A DNA stretch of 47,349 nt from a virus (IMGVR_UViG_3300046004_000662:1-47349), one strand, 5' to 3'; counted from the first letter of the stretch, positions 23,184-32,761 are shown. Numbers and translations: made by a program. The notes: generated by a model not told the origin, from the letters alone.

Positions 23184-24238
23184 TGGTTGATGCCACCCGC
23201 GAGGGCGCATTTGAGAATACCCAAGGCGACACCGAGAGTGATGCCGAGAATGCCTTTCTGAAGCTGTGGGACGAGGACGCTGAGAAGCCATCCAAGAAGC
23301 GCCCCCCGGCAGAGGATACCAAAGAAGAATCCACTTCTGATGATGCCGATGACAGTGATGAGTCCGACGAAAGTCCAGACGACTCCGATGAGGCGGACGA
23401 TGAAGATGCTACCGATGAGCAGGACAGTGATGATGAGACTGATGAGGACTCTGAGAAGCCCAAGTCTCGAAAGATCATCGAAGACGACAATGCAGTCGTC
23501 AAGCTAAAGGTCGATGGGCAGGAGGTCGAGGCCTCTGTCAAGGACCTGAAGCGCCTGTACGGTCAGGAAGCTTCCCTAACTCGTAAGTCGCAGGAACTCG
23601 CGACGACACGAAAGCAAGTAGAAGATACTGGTGCCCGCTTTGTGGCTGGCCTCGGTAACCTTATTAATCAAGCTGAGGCTGACTATGAGCCTTACTCTAA
23701 GATTGACTTTCTTGCACTAGCCAAGGACCCAGACGTAACCGGTGAGGAACTCTCCCAGTTGCGCAAAGAAGCAGAAGCTCGTTGGAACCGTGTCAACTTC
23801 CTGAAGTCGGAACTTGACTCAACGGTACAGCAGGCTGAAGTACAGCGCATCCAGATGCTCAAGCAGCAGGCTGTTGAATGCGTGAAGGTACTCACTGACC
23901 CCGAGAAAGGCATCAAGGGCTGGAACGAACAGACCTACGATGAACTTCGGAACTTCGCTATTGATCAGGGTCTTGATCGAGGCATCGTGAATGAACTTGT
24001 GGACCCCTCGGCCATCAAGCTGCTCCATGCAGCCATGATGTACCATAAGGGCCAGAAGGCCATGAAGAAGACTGCCAAGGTCGATAAGACCCCCAAGAAG
24101 ATCATCAAGAGTTCTTCTACTGAGACTAATCGGAAGATGTCTGGAAAGCAGAGCGATGCCATGAGCAAGCTCCGTAAGTCCGGTAACACCGATGATGCTG
24201 CTGACGCTTTTCTGTCGCGTTGGACTTCCTCAGACTAA
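23183..24238 (+). CDS. Scaffolding protein
   Basis: The 351-aa protein has an extremely acidic N-terminal third: residues about 45-95 are nearly all Asp/Glu/Ser. A central coiled coil follows (about 130-240, with repeated Gln/Glu/Lys), then a basic C-terminal tail (KKTAKVDKTPKKIIKSSS) that would bind capsid protein. Placement directly before the major capsid gene matches the T7 gp9 role. Confidence 0.82.
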   Translation: MVDATREGAFENTQGDTESDAENAFLKLWDEDAEKPSKKRPPAEDTKEESTSDDADDSDESDESPDDSDEADDEDATDEQDSDDETDEDSEKPKSRKIIEDDNAVVKLKVDGQEVEASVKDLKRLYGQEASLTRKSQELATTRKQVEDTGARFVAGLGNLINQAEADYEPYSKIDFLALAKDPDVTGEELSQLRKEAEARWNRVNFLKSELDSTVQQAEVQRIQMLKQQAVECVKVLTDPEKGIKGWNEQTYDELRNFAIDQGLDRGIVNELVDPSAIKLLHAAMMYHKGQKAMKKTAKVDKTPKKIIKSSSTETNRKMSGKQSDAMSKLRKSGNTDDAADAFLSRWTSSD

Positions 24239-24269
24239 TCACAACTAATCCCATTTTCAGAGATTCATA

Positions 24270-25157
24270 ATGGCAACTTATACCCAGTACGACGTTGTTG
24301 GTAAGAAGGAAGATGTCTCGGACATCATCTCCAACATCTCCCCCACGAAGACCCCCTTTCAGTCGATGATCGGCTCGGAGAAGGTCTCTAACGTCCTGTT
24401 CCAGTGGCAGGAAGACTCGCTCGCCAACGTTGCTGTGAACGCCAAGGTCGAAGGCTTCACGGCTGCTGATGGCACGCAGGTCGCTACGGTCATGCGTTCG
24501 AACTACACGCAGATTCTCTCCACGACCATCAAGGTCTCGGAGACCAACGATGCGGTCAGCAAGTATGGCCGTGCGAAGGAGTCTGCCTACCAGATGTCCA
24601 AGGTGGCGGCTGAGATCAAGCGCGATCTTGAGCACGCCCTTGTCGGCATCACGCAGGCTGCGGTTGCTGGTGATAACGTCACGGCTCGTCGCTTCGCTTC
24701 GTTCCGCTCTCAGGTTGCGGCTGGTAACATCACGAACCGTGCGGCTGCGGCCAATACGGAAGCCGACCTCCTGACGGGTCTTCAGGACTGCTACGACGCT
24801 GGTACGGACCCGTCCATCCTCATGGTCACTCCGACCGACTCGCTCGTTGTGGCTGACTTTGCGAAGGCCACTGGTCGCCTCCGTGAGATCGAGAATGGTA
24901 CGAAGGACCGTGCCATCATCAACGCTGTGGACCTCTATGTGTCCCCGTTCGGTGAAGTGAAGGTTGTCCTTAACCGCTTCCTTCAGGCCACCGCCAGCCT
25001 CATCTTCGAGCCCGACATGTGGAAGCTCTGCGTCCTCCGTCCGTGGACGCGTGAGACGCTTGCCAAGACTGGCGATGCTACCTCTATGATGCTTGTTGGC
25101 GAGTATTCGCTCAAGCACAAGAACCAGCTTGCTTCGGCTATTCTGACTCACAACTAA
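24270..25157 (+). CDS. Major capsid protein
   Basis: The 295-aa protein resembles the SU10-type branch of HK97-fold capsid proteins: N-terminal EDVSDIISNISPTKTPFQSMIG, then VSNVLFQWQEDSLA, and a long spine-helix region (KYGRAKESAYQMSKVAAEIKR). Later segments are SILMVTPTDSLVVADFA and LYVSPFGEVKVVLNRFL. Strong codon bias and a following terminator suggest high expression. A long open frame on the opposite strand here is a codon-bias shadow. Confidence 0.88.
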   Translation: MATYTQYDVVGKKEDVSDIISNISPTKTPFQSMIGSEKVSNVLFQWQEDSLANVAVNAKVEGFTAADGTQVATVMRSNYTQILSTTIKVSETNDAVSKYGRAKESAYQMSKVAAEIKRDLEHALVGITQAAVAGDNVTARRFASFRSQVAAGNITNRAAAANTEADLLTGLQDCYDAGTDPSILMVTPTDSLVVADFAKATGRLREIENGTKDRAIINAVDLYVSPFGEVKVVLNRFLQATASLIFEPDMWKLCVLRPWTRETLAKTGDATSMMLVGEYSLKHKNQLASAILTHN

Positions 25158-25169
25158 TAGCTAACGGGA

Positions 25170-25193
25170 GGGGGGCCTTCGGGCTCCCCTTTC
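25170..25193 (+). terminator. Terminator after capsid gene
   Basis: AGGGGGGCC, loop TTCG, GGCTCCCCT forms a 9-bp stem (one G-U) capped by a stable tetraloop and followed by TTTCC. It lies 13 bases after the capsid stop, the same place as the T-phi terminator of T7. It probably allows partial read-through to the tail genes. Confidence 0.75.
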
Positions 25194-25207
25194 CATTAGG
25201 ATAACCT

Positions 25208-25507
25208 ATGACCAAACTGATTGATCACACCGTTGAGTTTCTTGAGGGTGAACACGACACCCAGCTTGTTGTGAAGCGGCAGCAGGAAATCCCCACGGAA
25301 CACCTCGACAGCCTCAAGGAAGCCCGCGCTGCATCCATGACCCGCAAGATGGGCGACTGGCACAGGGCTGCTTCTATCCCGACTTCTGTTTATGAGGCTT
25401 GGCTACGTCAGGGCTACGATGCCCAGAAAGAGCCTATTGCAAAGACGATGGCAAAGCTCCGTCAAGAGGGCCTCGATTATTTTATCACCACTGATCGGAG
25501 ACTTTGA
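25208..25507 (+). CDS. Uncharacterised protein downstream of capsid
   Basis: This 99-aa protein (MTKLIDHTVEFLEGEHDTQ...) is a mix of short strands and a helix-rich C-terminus (RQGYDAQKEPIAKTMAKLRQEGLDYF). I do not recognise a family. AGGATAACCT precedes the start; the stop overlaps the next ATG (TGATG). Confidence 0.65.
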   Translation: MTKLIDHTVEFLEGEHDTQLVVKRQQEIPTEHLDSLKEARAASMTRKMGDWHRAASIPTSVYEAWLRQGYDAQKEPIAKTMAKLRQEGLDYFITTDRRL

Positions 25508-25839
25508 TGTCTACTACTGCTATTCAGATTTTCAGGCCTAATGTTGCGGCCACCAAGCGCATCACTGCTGCTACGGGAGGTACTCCGGTTCTGCTGGCTG
25601 GTGATCCTCTGGGCCGTGAATATCAGGTCCGTGTGCGCAACTACAGCACCATTGATGTCCACGTTGAGTTCCATACTTCGTCCACTGGAACGGCTTCCCT
25701 CCCGGTTGCTAACGGTGCGGCCGGAAGCCTCGGAGTGACAGCGGGTGGCGTTGAGGTGTTCACCGTCAAAGGTAACTACGTGGCTGTCATCTCTTCGGGT
25801 GCAATCGCTGTTGAGGTTACTCCCGGCTACGGAGCGTAA
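25507..25839 (+). CDS. Small beta-rich head or neck protein
   Basis: The 110-aa protein starts with ATG at 25507, overlapping the previous TGA. It is predicted to be all-beta (YQVRVRNYSTIDVHVEFHTS, GGVEVFTVKGNYVAVISSG), resembling capsid decoration or trimeric fibre-base proteins in character. There is no specific match. Confidence 0.55.
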   Translation: MSTTAIQIFRPNVAATKRITAATGGTPVLLAGDPLGREYQVRVRNYSTIDVHVEFHTSSTGTASLPVANGAAGSLGVTAGGVEVFTVKGNYVAVISSGAIAVEVTPGYGA

Positions 25840-25843
25840 CCCA

Positions 25844-26491
25844 ATGATGGTCGGTCGCCGGAGGCGTACTAATCTATTGGCGCCAGGGGGGCCTGTACTG
25901 CCTACGTTCCCCGCCCCCTCAGCTATCATCTCTCAAGCATCTCCCGATTGGAGCATCGCCAGCGCCTACCTCTCCAAGACCACTGGGATAGCTGACCCTG
26001 CTGGTGGGACTAGTGCAGTTCGCTACACGTTCACCCAAGCTAGTGGGGAGCAGAGCCGCTGGTCACTCGGGGGTTTTCTCATTGCGCAGCCGGCGGTTGG
26101 TTCTTACACGGGGCCGGGTACGGTCACTGTGAGTTGCATTGCGAAATCCCAAGGAGCAACCGCAAGCCATCTCCGCATCAACCTCTACGGTCCCGCTCTA
26201 GGCTCGACAGACGCAGGCTGCCTGTTCAATATCATCAATGGAACGGTTGGTGCCTATCGTGCTGGTGGTGCTACCGAAAGCAACGCGGGAATAACGGACC
26301 TCGGTAACGGTTGGTTCCAGTGCTGGTTTTCGATGCCAACGACAACGACAGCCGATATCGACTCTCATCAGATTGGAACATGCCCAGCTAATGATTCCAA
26401 CTTCGACGCAACAGGGCTCACCGTTACTGTGTCGGAAGGCTTTGATCTATTCCGTTACCAAGTTGTCTCTGGTACGAACCCCAATGGCTAA
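25844..26491 (+). CDS. Beta-sandwich (carbohydrate-binding-like) virion protein
   Basis: The 215-aa protein starts at 25844 (MMVGRRRRTN), four bases after the previous stop. The body resembles a jelly-roll carbohydrate-binding fold found in head fibres and tail proteins: YTFTQASGEQSRWSLGG, TVTVSCIAKSQG, GWFQCWFSMPTT, GFDLFRYQVVSG. The basic N-terminus may anchor it to the virion. It is probably surface-exposed decoration. Confidence 0.55.
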   Translation: MMVGRRRRTNLLAPGGPVLPTFPAPSAIISQASPDWSIASAYLSKTTGIADPAGGTSAVRYTFTQASGEQSRWSLGGFLIAQPAVGSYTGPGTVTVSCIAKSQGATASHLRINLYGPALGSTDAGCLFNIINGTVGAYRAGGATESNAGITDLGNGWFQCWFSMPTTTTADIDSHQIGTCPANDSNFDATGLTVTVSEGFDLFRYQVVSGTNPNG

Positions 26492-26508
26492 TTAGGACCC
26501 AACTAATA

Positions 26509-27684
26509 ATGTTCGCACGACGCAGGCGATATGGAGGCTCTGGCTCGGCCTTCGTGCCAACCTTTGTCAATACAGTGGCCCCTGCCGTTACCGGTACGGC
26601 TACTGAAGGCCAGACCCTTACTACTTCGAACGGTACGTGGACCCCCACACCGGCTAGCTATACCTATCAGTGGTTCAGAGGAGTGACCCCCATCTCGGGG
26701 GCCACGGCCTCTACCTATGCGCTGGTGGATGATGACGGTGACCAGAACATCTTTTGTACCGTCACGGCCTCTAATGGCTCTGGTGGCACAACCTCTGCGA
26801 ACTCTAATACTGTTGGACCGATCGCTCAGGCAGAGCCTCAGAACACTGCTGTACCGACTATCTCTGGGACCACCACGCAGGGCCAGACCCTTACGGCTGC
26901 TAACGGTACGTGGACCAACAGCCCATCCAGCTATGCCTATCAGTGGCGTCGTACGGGTGTTGATATTGGTGGTGCCACAAGCAGCACGTATCTTCTTGAT
27001 CTAGCCGATGTTGGAGAGACCATTACGGTCAGGGTTACCGCAAGCAATGCTTCGGGTGCTGGGCCTTCAGCTACCAGTGCTTCGACAGCAGTCATTGCTA
27101 CTTCGGGGGCACAGGTCCACGGCTGGAACCCGGCTGATAAGTCTGCCAGTGTTGTCCTCACGAACAGCTTCCGTACAGCTACCGGCCCAGCCAACTGGGA
27201 TGGCCACGGTGTTCGAAGCATTACTTCCCGCAATACCGGGAAGCGCATGGTTGAGATCAGTACCAGTTCATACACGTATGTCGGTATTTCACGGGCCGGC
27301 TTCACCTACGTTTGGCCGTCTTCGGGTAGTTTTTCTGGGGCTATCGTCTCGTATCCCGATGACGCTTTCTACACGTCAATTAGTGGCTCCAACGTTCTAA
27401 TGTTCGACGGAAGCCCACAGCGTACAGAACCCGGTGTCTTGACGATGGCATTCGACTTTGATGCTAACCTGATGTGGATTGCATTCGGTACGGGAGACTG
27501 GAACCAGAGTGGAACTGCAAACCCCGCGACAGGCACGGGTGGTATCAGCATTGCTTCTATTGAAGGCTCTGGTGGCTTCTTTGTCTACTGCGGCTTGGGT
27601 TTGAATGGAGAAGCCACTATCAACACTGGTGAGTCTGCCTTTACCAAGACCCTTCCCAGCGGCTTCTCTGCTTGGGCTGCGTAA
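26509..27684 (+). CDS. Virion protein with two Ig-like domains
   Basis: The 391-aa protein carries two tandem Ig-like domains (about 18-105 and 110-198) that share GQTLT-NGTW-PSY-YQW and later ITVRVTASN-type strands, with near-identical DNA at about 26605 and 26881. A C-terminal SPRY/concanavalin-like beta-sandwich-type region follows (about 200-391; WMAFG-like strands NLMWIAFGTGDWNQS). Ig-like domains on phage heads often bind surfaces weakly. The first residues (MFARRRRYGG) parallel the basic start of the upstream protein. Confidence 0.7.
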   Translation: MFARRRRYGGSGSAFVPTFVNTVAPAVTGTATEGQTLTTSNGTWTPTPASYTYQWFRGVTPISGATASTYALVDDDGDQNIFCTVTASNGSGGTTSANSNTVGPIAQAEPQNTAVPTISGTTTQGQTLTAANGTWTNSPSSYAYQWRRTGVDIGGATSSTYLLDLADVGETITVRVTASNASGAGPSATSASTAVIATSGAQVHGWNPADKSASVVLTNSFRTATGPANWDGHGVRSITSRNTGKRMVEISTSSYTYVGISRAGFTYVWPSSGSFSGAIVSYPDDAFYTSISGSNVLMFDGSPQRTEPGVLTMAFDFDANLMWIAFGTGDWNQSGTANPATGTGGISIASIEGSGGFFVYCGLGLNGEATINTGESAFTKTLPSGFSAWAA

Positions 27685-27700
27685 TATTTGGAACCAATAA

Positions 27701-28318
27701 ATGAACCTCGGTGAGATCAAGACCCAGTTTTCGGCTATTTTGAATCGCCGGGACATCACTCCTTCCCTTACTACGACCTTCATCAATCAGGGCATTCAGC
27801 GCATTCAGCGCCTCCTGAGGACACCCGGCCAAGAGCGTCTCGCCACCTATGAGTGGACCGAGACCTCTACCGGCATTCCGATTCCTGATGACTATTTGCG
27901 CCTGATCAGTATCGACACGTTGTCGGATGTAAACAACCCTGTCCAGCTTACCCGCACTGATCTGAATACCATTGCTCGTCTGAAGTTGAATCCCGGTTAC
28001 CCACAGAAGTACGTGAGGCGTTACAACGAGTTCCTTGTTGGTCCTATGCCTCCAGTCGGTACGATCTTTACGGTCAACTACTATGCCGACTCAGGTGTTC
28101 TGACCCTAGATACAGACTTCAATGAGCTTACTGACTCGGCTCCTGATGCTGTCATTTATGGAGCACTGACCTACGCTGCCGACTACTATTTGGATGACCG
28201 CAGGGAGACCTTCGAAGGAAGGTTCCTCTCGATACTCAACGAGCTTCAGCTTCAGGCTGATGACGATGAGCTTATCAACTCCTCCATTACGCCTTCTCAG
28301 TCGTTTGACTTGAACTGA
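27701..28318 (+). CDS. Tail tube protein A-like (gp11 type)
   Basis: The 205-aa protein has the pattern of T7-type tail adaptor/tubular A proteins: FINQGIQRIQRLLRTPGQE, then IPDDYLRLISI, KYVRRYNEFLVGPMPPVGTIFTVNYY and a C-terminal helix AALTYAADYYLDDRRE. It would connect portal to the tail nozzle. The length matches the roughly 200-aa family norm. Confidence 0.8.
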   Translation: MNLGEIKTQFSAILNRRDITPSLTTTFINQGIQRIQRLLRTPGQERLATYEWTETSTGIPIPDDYLRLISIDTLSDVNNPVQLTRTDLNTIARLKLNPGYPQKYVRRYNEFLVGPMPPVGTIFTVNYYADSGVLTLDTDFNELTDSAPDAVIYGALTYAADYYLDDRRETFEGRFLSILNELQLQADDDELINSSITPSQSFDLN

Positions 28319-28343
28319 TTTTAGAACAGATACGGAGTAAATC

Positions 28344-31300
28344 TTGGCTGGTTCTTCATTCTACAACACTGCTACCTCCGTAAATGTCATTGGCGGTAAT
28401 GGTGACAAGGGAGACATTACGGTCTCCGGTGGCGGCACGACCCTTACGGTTGACCCTAAGGCCATCACGTTTCCCAAGATGCAGGACATCACCTCTGGCC
28501 GCATCCTAGGGCGCTTTAGCGCAGGCAGTGGGCCCATCGAGGAGATTGTCCTAGGGACCAACCTCTCCATGACGGGGAACGTCCTGAACGCGGCTGGTGG
28601 TGGCTCTGGCGTAGGTATCTCTGACGGAGATAAGGGCGATGTAACGGTCTCGTCCTCAGGGACGGTGTGGACGATCGACAACGATGTCGTGACGTTTCCC
28701 AAGATGCAGAACATCTCTACGGGCACCCTGCTTGGTCGCTCTACATCTGCCACGGGTGACATCGAACAGATCTCCATCGGCTCAGGCCTTACGCTGGCTG
28801 CTGGTGTCCTCACCTCTTCCGGTGGTGGTGGTGGTGGAATTACCGATGGCAACAAGGGGGCTATCCTTGTTGAGTCTTCAGGTACGGTCTGGTCTCACAC
28901 GGACAACTCCGTCACCTTCCCCAAGATGCAGGACATCCCCACGGGTCGTATCCTAGGTAGGTTTACCGCTGGTACGGGTGACGTTGAGACCATCTCGATT
29001 GGTGCTGGTCTCTCGATGGCTGGTGGTGTCCTTACGGCTACCAATGCCAACACTCTGACGGATGGCAACAAGGGGGACATCACGGTTGATACGACCGGCA
29101 CCCGCTGGCTTGTCAACACTAACACTCTGGCTCTCTCCAAGCTTGCTCAGGTTGCCACCAACACTCTTGTGGGTCGCTCCACGGCTGGCATTGGTAACCT
29201 AGAGAACATCACTGTTGGTTCTGGTCTGGCTCTGTCAGGAGGTATCCTCTCGACTACGGGAGGCGGCGGTGGCTCTCTCGCTGATGGCGACAAGGGCGAT
29301 ATCGTTGTCTCTGGTAGTGGTGCTGTCTGGTCTATCGAGAACGATGCTGTCACCTTTGCCAAGCTTCAGAACGTCAGTACTGCTCGTCTGCTTGGTAGGT
29401 TCACGGCTGGTGGCGGTGATGTCGAACAGATCACCCTAGGTACTGGTCTGGCTCTGTCAGGCTCTGGTGTTCTCTCTGCGACGGCTGGGGGCTCCTCGTT
29501 TGATCCTTCAACCCTGACCCTCACTGGTGCCACGGCAGCGCAGCTTAGGCGTCTCAACTATTACGGGATGCACCTTGCCGACTTCGTTTCGCTCTCTTCG
29601 GGAGCTACTTATCCTCTTATGGGTGAGGGTACGGGGTATACGGTCAACCAGTGGATTGCAGACGGTGCCTTCCCGAACCTGACTGTTGCCCAGTCGTTCT
29701 ACCCGATCATTCAGAACGGTGACGATCACGTTGACTGGGTTATCCTTCAGTCGGCTATTGACTTCTGTATCTATGGTTCGCTTGGGAACACCACCCGTAG
29801 GACGATGAAGCGTAAGCTCATCCTTCCGGCTGGACACTTCCTGATCAATCGCACTCTTCATATTGGATACGGCAGTGCAGGGACCGCCCCTGTTGGCCTG
29901 AATGGTAACAAATACGTCTCGATTACCATCGAAGGTGAGGGGCCTCAGACGGATGTCTCTGGGAACGGAATGACCGGTACCAGCATCATCACTGAGAACT
30001 ATACCTACCCAGCCTTTAATATCACCGCCGGTCAACAGACCATTCTCCGCGGCTTCACGGTGTCTGGTCCCAACACAGGATGGTCTGCCAATAACAATCC
30101 TTACCGTGCTCCCAATAACTGGGACACTGCGGCTTGGAAGAACCCCGCCTGCGCTGATCTGAACTATCTGGAAGGCCATGCCCTCAACATCGGCATTGGT
30201 TTTGACCTCTACAGCGACGTTGAGTCTGCTGCTGGGTACCCTGCCCGCGTGCTCCCGGCATACTTCGGTGGTGGTACCACGATGGCGTCCTTTGGTGGCG
30301 CTGGCGGAACAGATGCTCTCATGGAGGATGTCAACGTTATTGGGTTCGTCGTGGGCATGGGTCGCCCATATGGTGACTCCAATGCTGAGTTCATCAGGTT
30401 CCATCGAGGGCGTATTTCGAACTGCACCTATGGCATCTTGATGGGCCATAGCCAGAACCGCAACCCCTCTTTTGTGGACTGCGATATCTCGGCTTGTCAT
30501 ACGGGTCTTACGACCAAGGGTGGTACTCGCGGTAACGCCCAGATGGCTGGTCTATACCAGAACATCCACATGGGTCAGTGCTATCAGCTATTCGATCATC
30601 CGGCTGCGGACTGGTCGGGCCCGGTTACCTTCCGTGACTGGTATGCAGAGAGCTTCTCCAAGCTTGGTACGTGGACCGGCTCGGTAAAGCTTGATGGTTG
30701 TACGCTGTCCTTTATCGAGCAGGAAGCTGTCGATGGAGTGCCTTCGTCGCACTTCACTGGTGGACGACTCATCCTCGACAACACGGCACTGGGTGGTCTC
30801 CGTAACGGCCTGTTCTTTGACTCCTTAGGAAATGGCACAGTGGAGTTCCTTGGTAGCTCTGCGGTGTATGGGTTTGGTCCCGCGTCTCACATGGGTAACC
30901 TTCCAGAGCCCCAAGCAACTCAGGTAGGCCACGGTCTGGCCTACATGAACTATACATGGAGCCCCATCCGAGGGACAAGCAGCAGGCTCATGGTATCTCA
31001 TCGTGAGAACACGATGGGTGGCTATGGTGGTATTAAGCCGGGCTTCCGAGATGAGCGTCAGGTGATGACGTTCTTGGACCAGCTATGGCAGGAGTATCAG
31101 GCGCAGCATCCGTTTGGTTCCTACCCCGAGCCGGGTGGCGCAAACGAGATGCAGGGTGCCGTTCAGAACTTCCCGGTCCCGAAGATTACGCAGTGGCAAC
31201 ACAGTGTCAACGTTACGTCCCGTAGCGGCTTCGATATTGTCTGTGACCGCACTGGTGTTGGTGACCTTAAGGCAGACGTTGGTGATATGTTTGGCTTTGA

Positions 31301-31811
31301 GCCGTCTGGTGCCACCGAAGCTCTTAGGGTAGCTACATGGTTCGTCTGTATCTCTGTGACGACCTCTACGATGACCCTGCGTCAGCTTAACAACTTTCAG
31401 GGTACGAGTCGGTACGACTACAACAACACTGGTTATGATTACTATCAGATTGGTCCCGGTGGCTATCTGACACAGTATGTAAACACCCGTATCCGTAATA
31501 ACATCAAGCTGTTTGTCGGTGATACAACCAGTGGCTCTAACGTCATCACGAACATTCGTCATGCGTTTGCCTTTGGTTCAACGGACCACTTCACTGCGGA
31601 TAACTTCAACACTTGGATTGGCATGAAGGTGGGTGACTATTTCCTCCATCAGGAGATCGATCGTGCCAATACGGGTGGCTTGGGACTTAAGGTTCCCAAC
31701 AGGGTCACTGGTATCGACTTCACGGCCAATACGATCACTCTGGCTGACCCCTTCAATATCACATCGAAGAACTATCCGATTGTCTTCTATGTGAAATCGT
31801 TCACTGCTTAA
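28344..31811 (+). CDS. Tailspike, repeats plus beta-helix
   Basis: This 1155-aa protein starts at TTG 28344, supported by GGAG six bases upstream (28334-28337) and no alternative ATG. Residues about 15-375 contain five repeats of about 70-75 residues (SDGDKGDVTVSSSGTVWTID, then VTFPKMQNISTGTLLGR, then DIEQISIGSGL) ending in Gly-rich linkers. From about 380 a pectate-lyase-like beta-helix follows (PAGHFLINRTLHIG, ISITIEGEGPQ, ILRGFTVSGPN), probably with polysaccharide-binding or depolymerase activity. The C-terminal 250 residues are beta-rich. It is the likely main receptor-binding or capsule-degrading protein. Confidence 0.82.
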   Translation: MAGSSFYNTATSVNVIGGNGDKGDITVSGGGTTLTVDPKAITFPKMQDITSGRILGRFSAGSGPIEEIVLGTNLSMTGNVLNAAGGGSGVGISDGDKGDVTVSSSGTVWTIDNDVVTFPKMQNISTGTLLGRSTSATGDIEQISIGSGLTLAAGVLTSSGGGGGGITDGNKGAILVESSGTVWSHTDNSVTFPKMQDIPTGRILGRFTAGTGDVETISIGAGLSMAGGVLTATNANTLTDGNKGDITVDTTGTRWLVNTNTLALSKLAQVATNTLVGRSTAGIGNLENITVGSGLALSGGILSTTGGGGGSLADGDKGDIVVSGSGAVWSIENDAVTFAKLQNVSTARLLGRFTAGGGDVEQITLGTGLALSGSGVLSATAGGSSFDPSTLTLTGATAAQLRRLNYYGMHLADFVSLSSGATYPLMGEGTGYTVNQWIADGAFPNLTVAQSFYPIIQNGDDHVDWVILQSAIDFCIYGSLGNTTRRTMKRKLILPAGHFLINRTLHIGYGSAGTAPVGLNGNKYVSITIEGEGPQTDVSGNGMTGTSIITENYTYPAFNITAGQQTILRGFTVSGPNTGWSANNNPYRAPNNWDTAAWKNPACADLNYLEGHALNIGIGFDLYSDVESAAGYPARVLPAYFGGGTTMASFGGAGGTDALMEDVNVIGFVVGMGRPYGDSNAEFIRFHRGRISNCTYGILMGHSQNRNPSFVDCDISACHTGLTTKGGTRGNAQMAGLYQNIHMGQCYQLFDHPAADWSGPVTFRDWYAESFSKLGTWTGSVKLDGCTLSFIEQEAVDGVPSSHFTGGRLILDNTALGGLRNGLFFDSLGNGTVEFLGSSAVYGFGPASHMGNLPEPQATQVGHGLAYMNYTWSPIRGTSSRLMVSHRENTMGGYGGIKPGFRDERQVMTFLDQLWQEYQAQHPFGSYPEPGGANEMQGAVQNFPVPKITQWQHSVNVTSRSGFDIVCDRTGVGDLKADVGDMFGFEPSGATEALRVATWFVCISVTTSTMTLRQLNNFQGTSRYDYNNTGYDYYQIGPGGYLTQYVNTRIRNNIKLFVGDTTSGSNVITNIRHAFAFGSTDHFTADNFNTWIGMKVGDYFLHQEIDRANTGGLGLKVPNRVTGIDFTANTITLADPFNITSKNYPIVFYVKSFTA

Positions 31812-31829
31812 TTGTAGAGAGTAACCATT

Positions 31830-32318
31830 ATGACTGACCCTGTGTGGCTCACGATAGCCAGAAAATACACTGGACAGAAAGAGGTCGCCGGGGCCAAGCA
31901 TAACCCGCTTATCCTCAGGTGGTGGACTGCTATCAGAGCACCCTTCACCGATGACGAGACTCCTTGGTGTGCTGCCTTCGTTGGTGGTGTCCTTGAGGAA
32001 GCCGGTATTAGGTCCACTAGATCAGCTAGGGCCCGCTCCTATGAGAAGTGGGGTGTCCCTCTGCGAAGCCCTGCTCTCGGAGCTATCTGTGTGTTCTCTC
32101 GCCCCGGCTCTAAGACCGCTGGCCATGTAGGCTTCTATGTTGGCGAGGACAAGAACCACTATTTCATCCTTGGGGGTAACCAAGGGGACAACGTGAATGT
32201 CGTGAAGATCGCCAAGTCGCGCTTCGTGACCGCTAGGTTCCCTCCCGGCTATGCCACCAAAGTCAAGACAGTCATCATGTCTGACAAATCCATTGTAGTC
32301 TCAAACAACGAGTCCTAA
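31830..32318 (+). CDS. Endolysin, Cys/His peptidase-amidase type
   Basis: The 162-aa protein matches the short NlpC/P60-CHAP-like endolysin type: GQKEVAGAKHNPLIL, catalytic Cys in TPWCAAFVGGVLEEAG, catalytic His in KTAGHVGFYVG and a polar residue in FILGGNQGDNV. It cuts peptidoglycan peptide or amide bonds at lysis. There is no signal peptide, so release needs the holin candidate just downstream. Confidence 0.85.
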   Translation: MTDPVWLTIARKYTGQKEVAGAKHNPLILRWWTAIRAPFTDDETPWCAAFVGGVLEEAGIRSTRSARARSYEKWGVPLRSPALGAICVFSRPGSKTAGHVGFYVGEDKNHYFILGGNQGDNVNVVKIAKSRFVTARFPPGYATKVKTVIMSDKSIVVSNNES

Positions 32319-32320
32319 TC

Positions 32321-32515
32321 ATGAAGTATCTTACTAAGGGCACCATCGCTGCTGTCCTGTCTATTGTAGCGATCATGGCGGGTGCATTCGGCTATGATGC
32401 CATCGGGACGTTCCTGAATGACCCCGGTACGGTCACCACGGTTCTGACGATTGTTGGTGCAGCCGGTACTCTCTATGCGGGTATCACGGACGGCATCAAG
32501 AAGCCTGCTGAGTAA
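32321..32515 (+). CDS. Holin candidate
   Basis: This 64-aa protein with two membrane helices (TIAAVLSIVAIMAGAFGY and VTTVLTIVGAAGTLYAG) is separated by a short polar loop. It has a charged C-terminal tail (KKPAE). Size, topology and position directly after the endolysin fit a class II holin. Confidence 0.7.
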   Translation: MKYLTKGTIAAVLSIVAIMAGAFGYDAIGTFLNDPGTVTTVLTIVGAAGTLYAGITDGIKKPAE

Positions 32516-32521
32516 CCAGCC

Positions 32522-32761
32522 ATGAAGTTCGACTACCTTCGCCTTGCCTTGGGCCTAGTACAAGCTCTGAGTAGACTCTTGATGTTCCTCAGAGAGAAGG
32601 AGCTATTAGACGCAGGCGAGGCGAGGGCGGTCGCACGAATGATGCAGGAGGCATCCAATGATATCTCTAGGGCTGAGAAAGCGCGTGATGAGGCTCGCAG
32701 GCGCAATGCTGCTATCGATTATGATAGCAAGCTGCCAGACGACACCTTCAGGCGTGATTAG
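32522..32761 (+). CDS. Possible i-spanin (Rz-like)
   Basis: The 79-aa protein has an amphipathic or weakly membrane-associated N-terminus (YLRLALGLVQALSRLLMFL) followed by a charged helical segment. Its 3' part overlaps in another frame with a lipoprotein gene, the classic Rz/Rz1 arrangement. The membrane helix is not strong, so it could be another lysis accessory. Confidence 0.5.
   Translation: MKFDYLRLALGLVQALSRLLMFLREKELLDAGEARAVARMMQEASNDISRAEKARDEARRRNAAIDYDSKLPDDTFRRD

Noticed and set aside
24126-25151. 341-aa open frame opposite the major capsid gene
   Set aside because: Shadow of strong codon bias in the capsid gene; Arg/Val/Leu-rich translation with no motif and opposite to the arm's direction.
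29508-30500. 330-aa open frame opposite the tailspike
   Set aside because: Antisense shadow with no ribosome site or recognisable domain.
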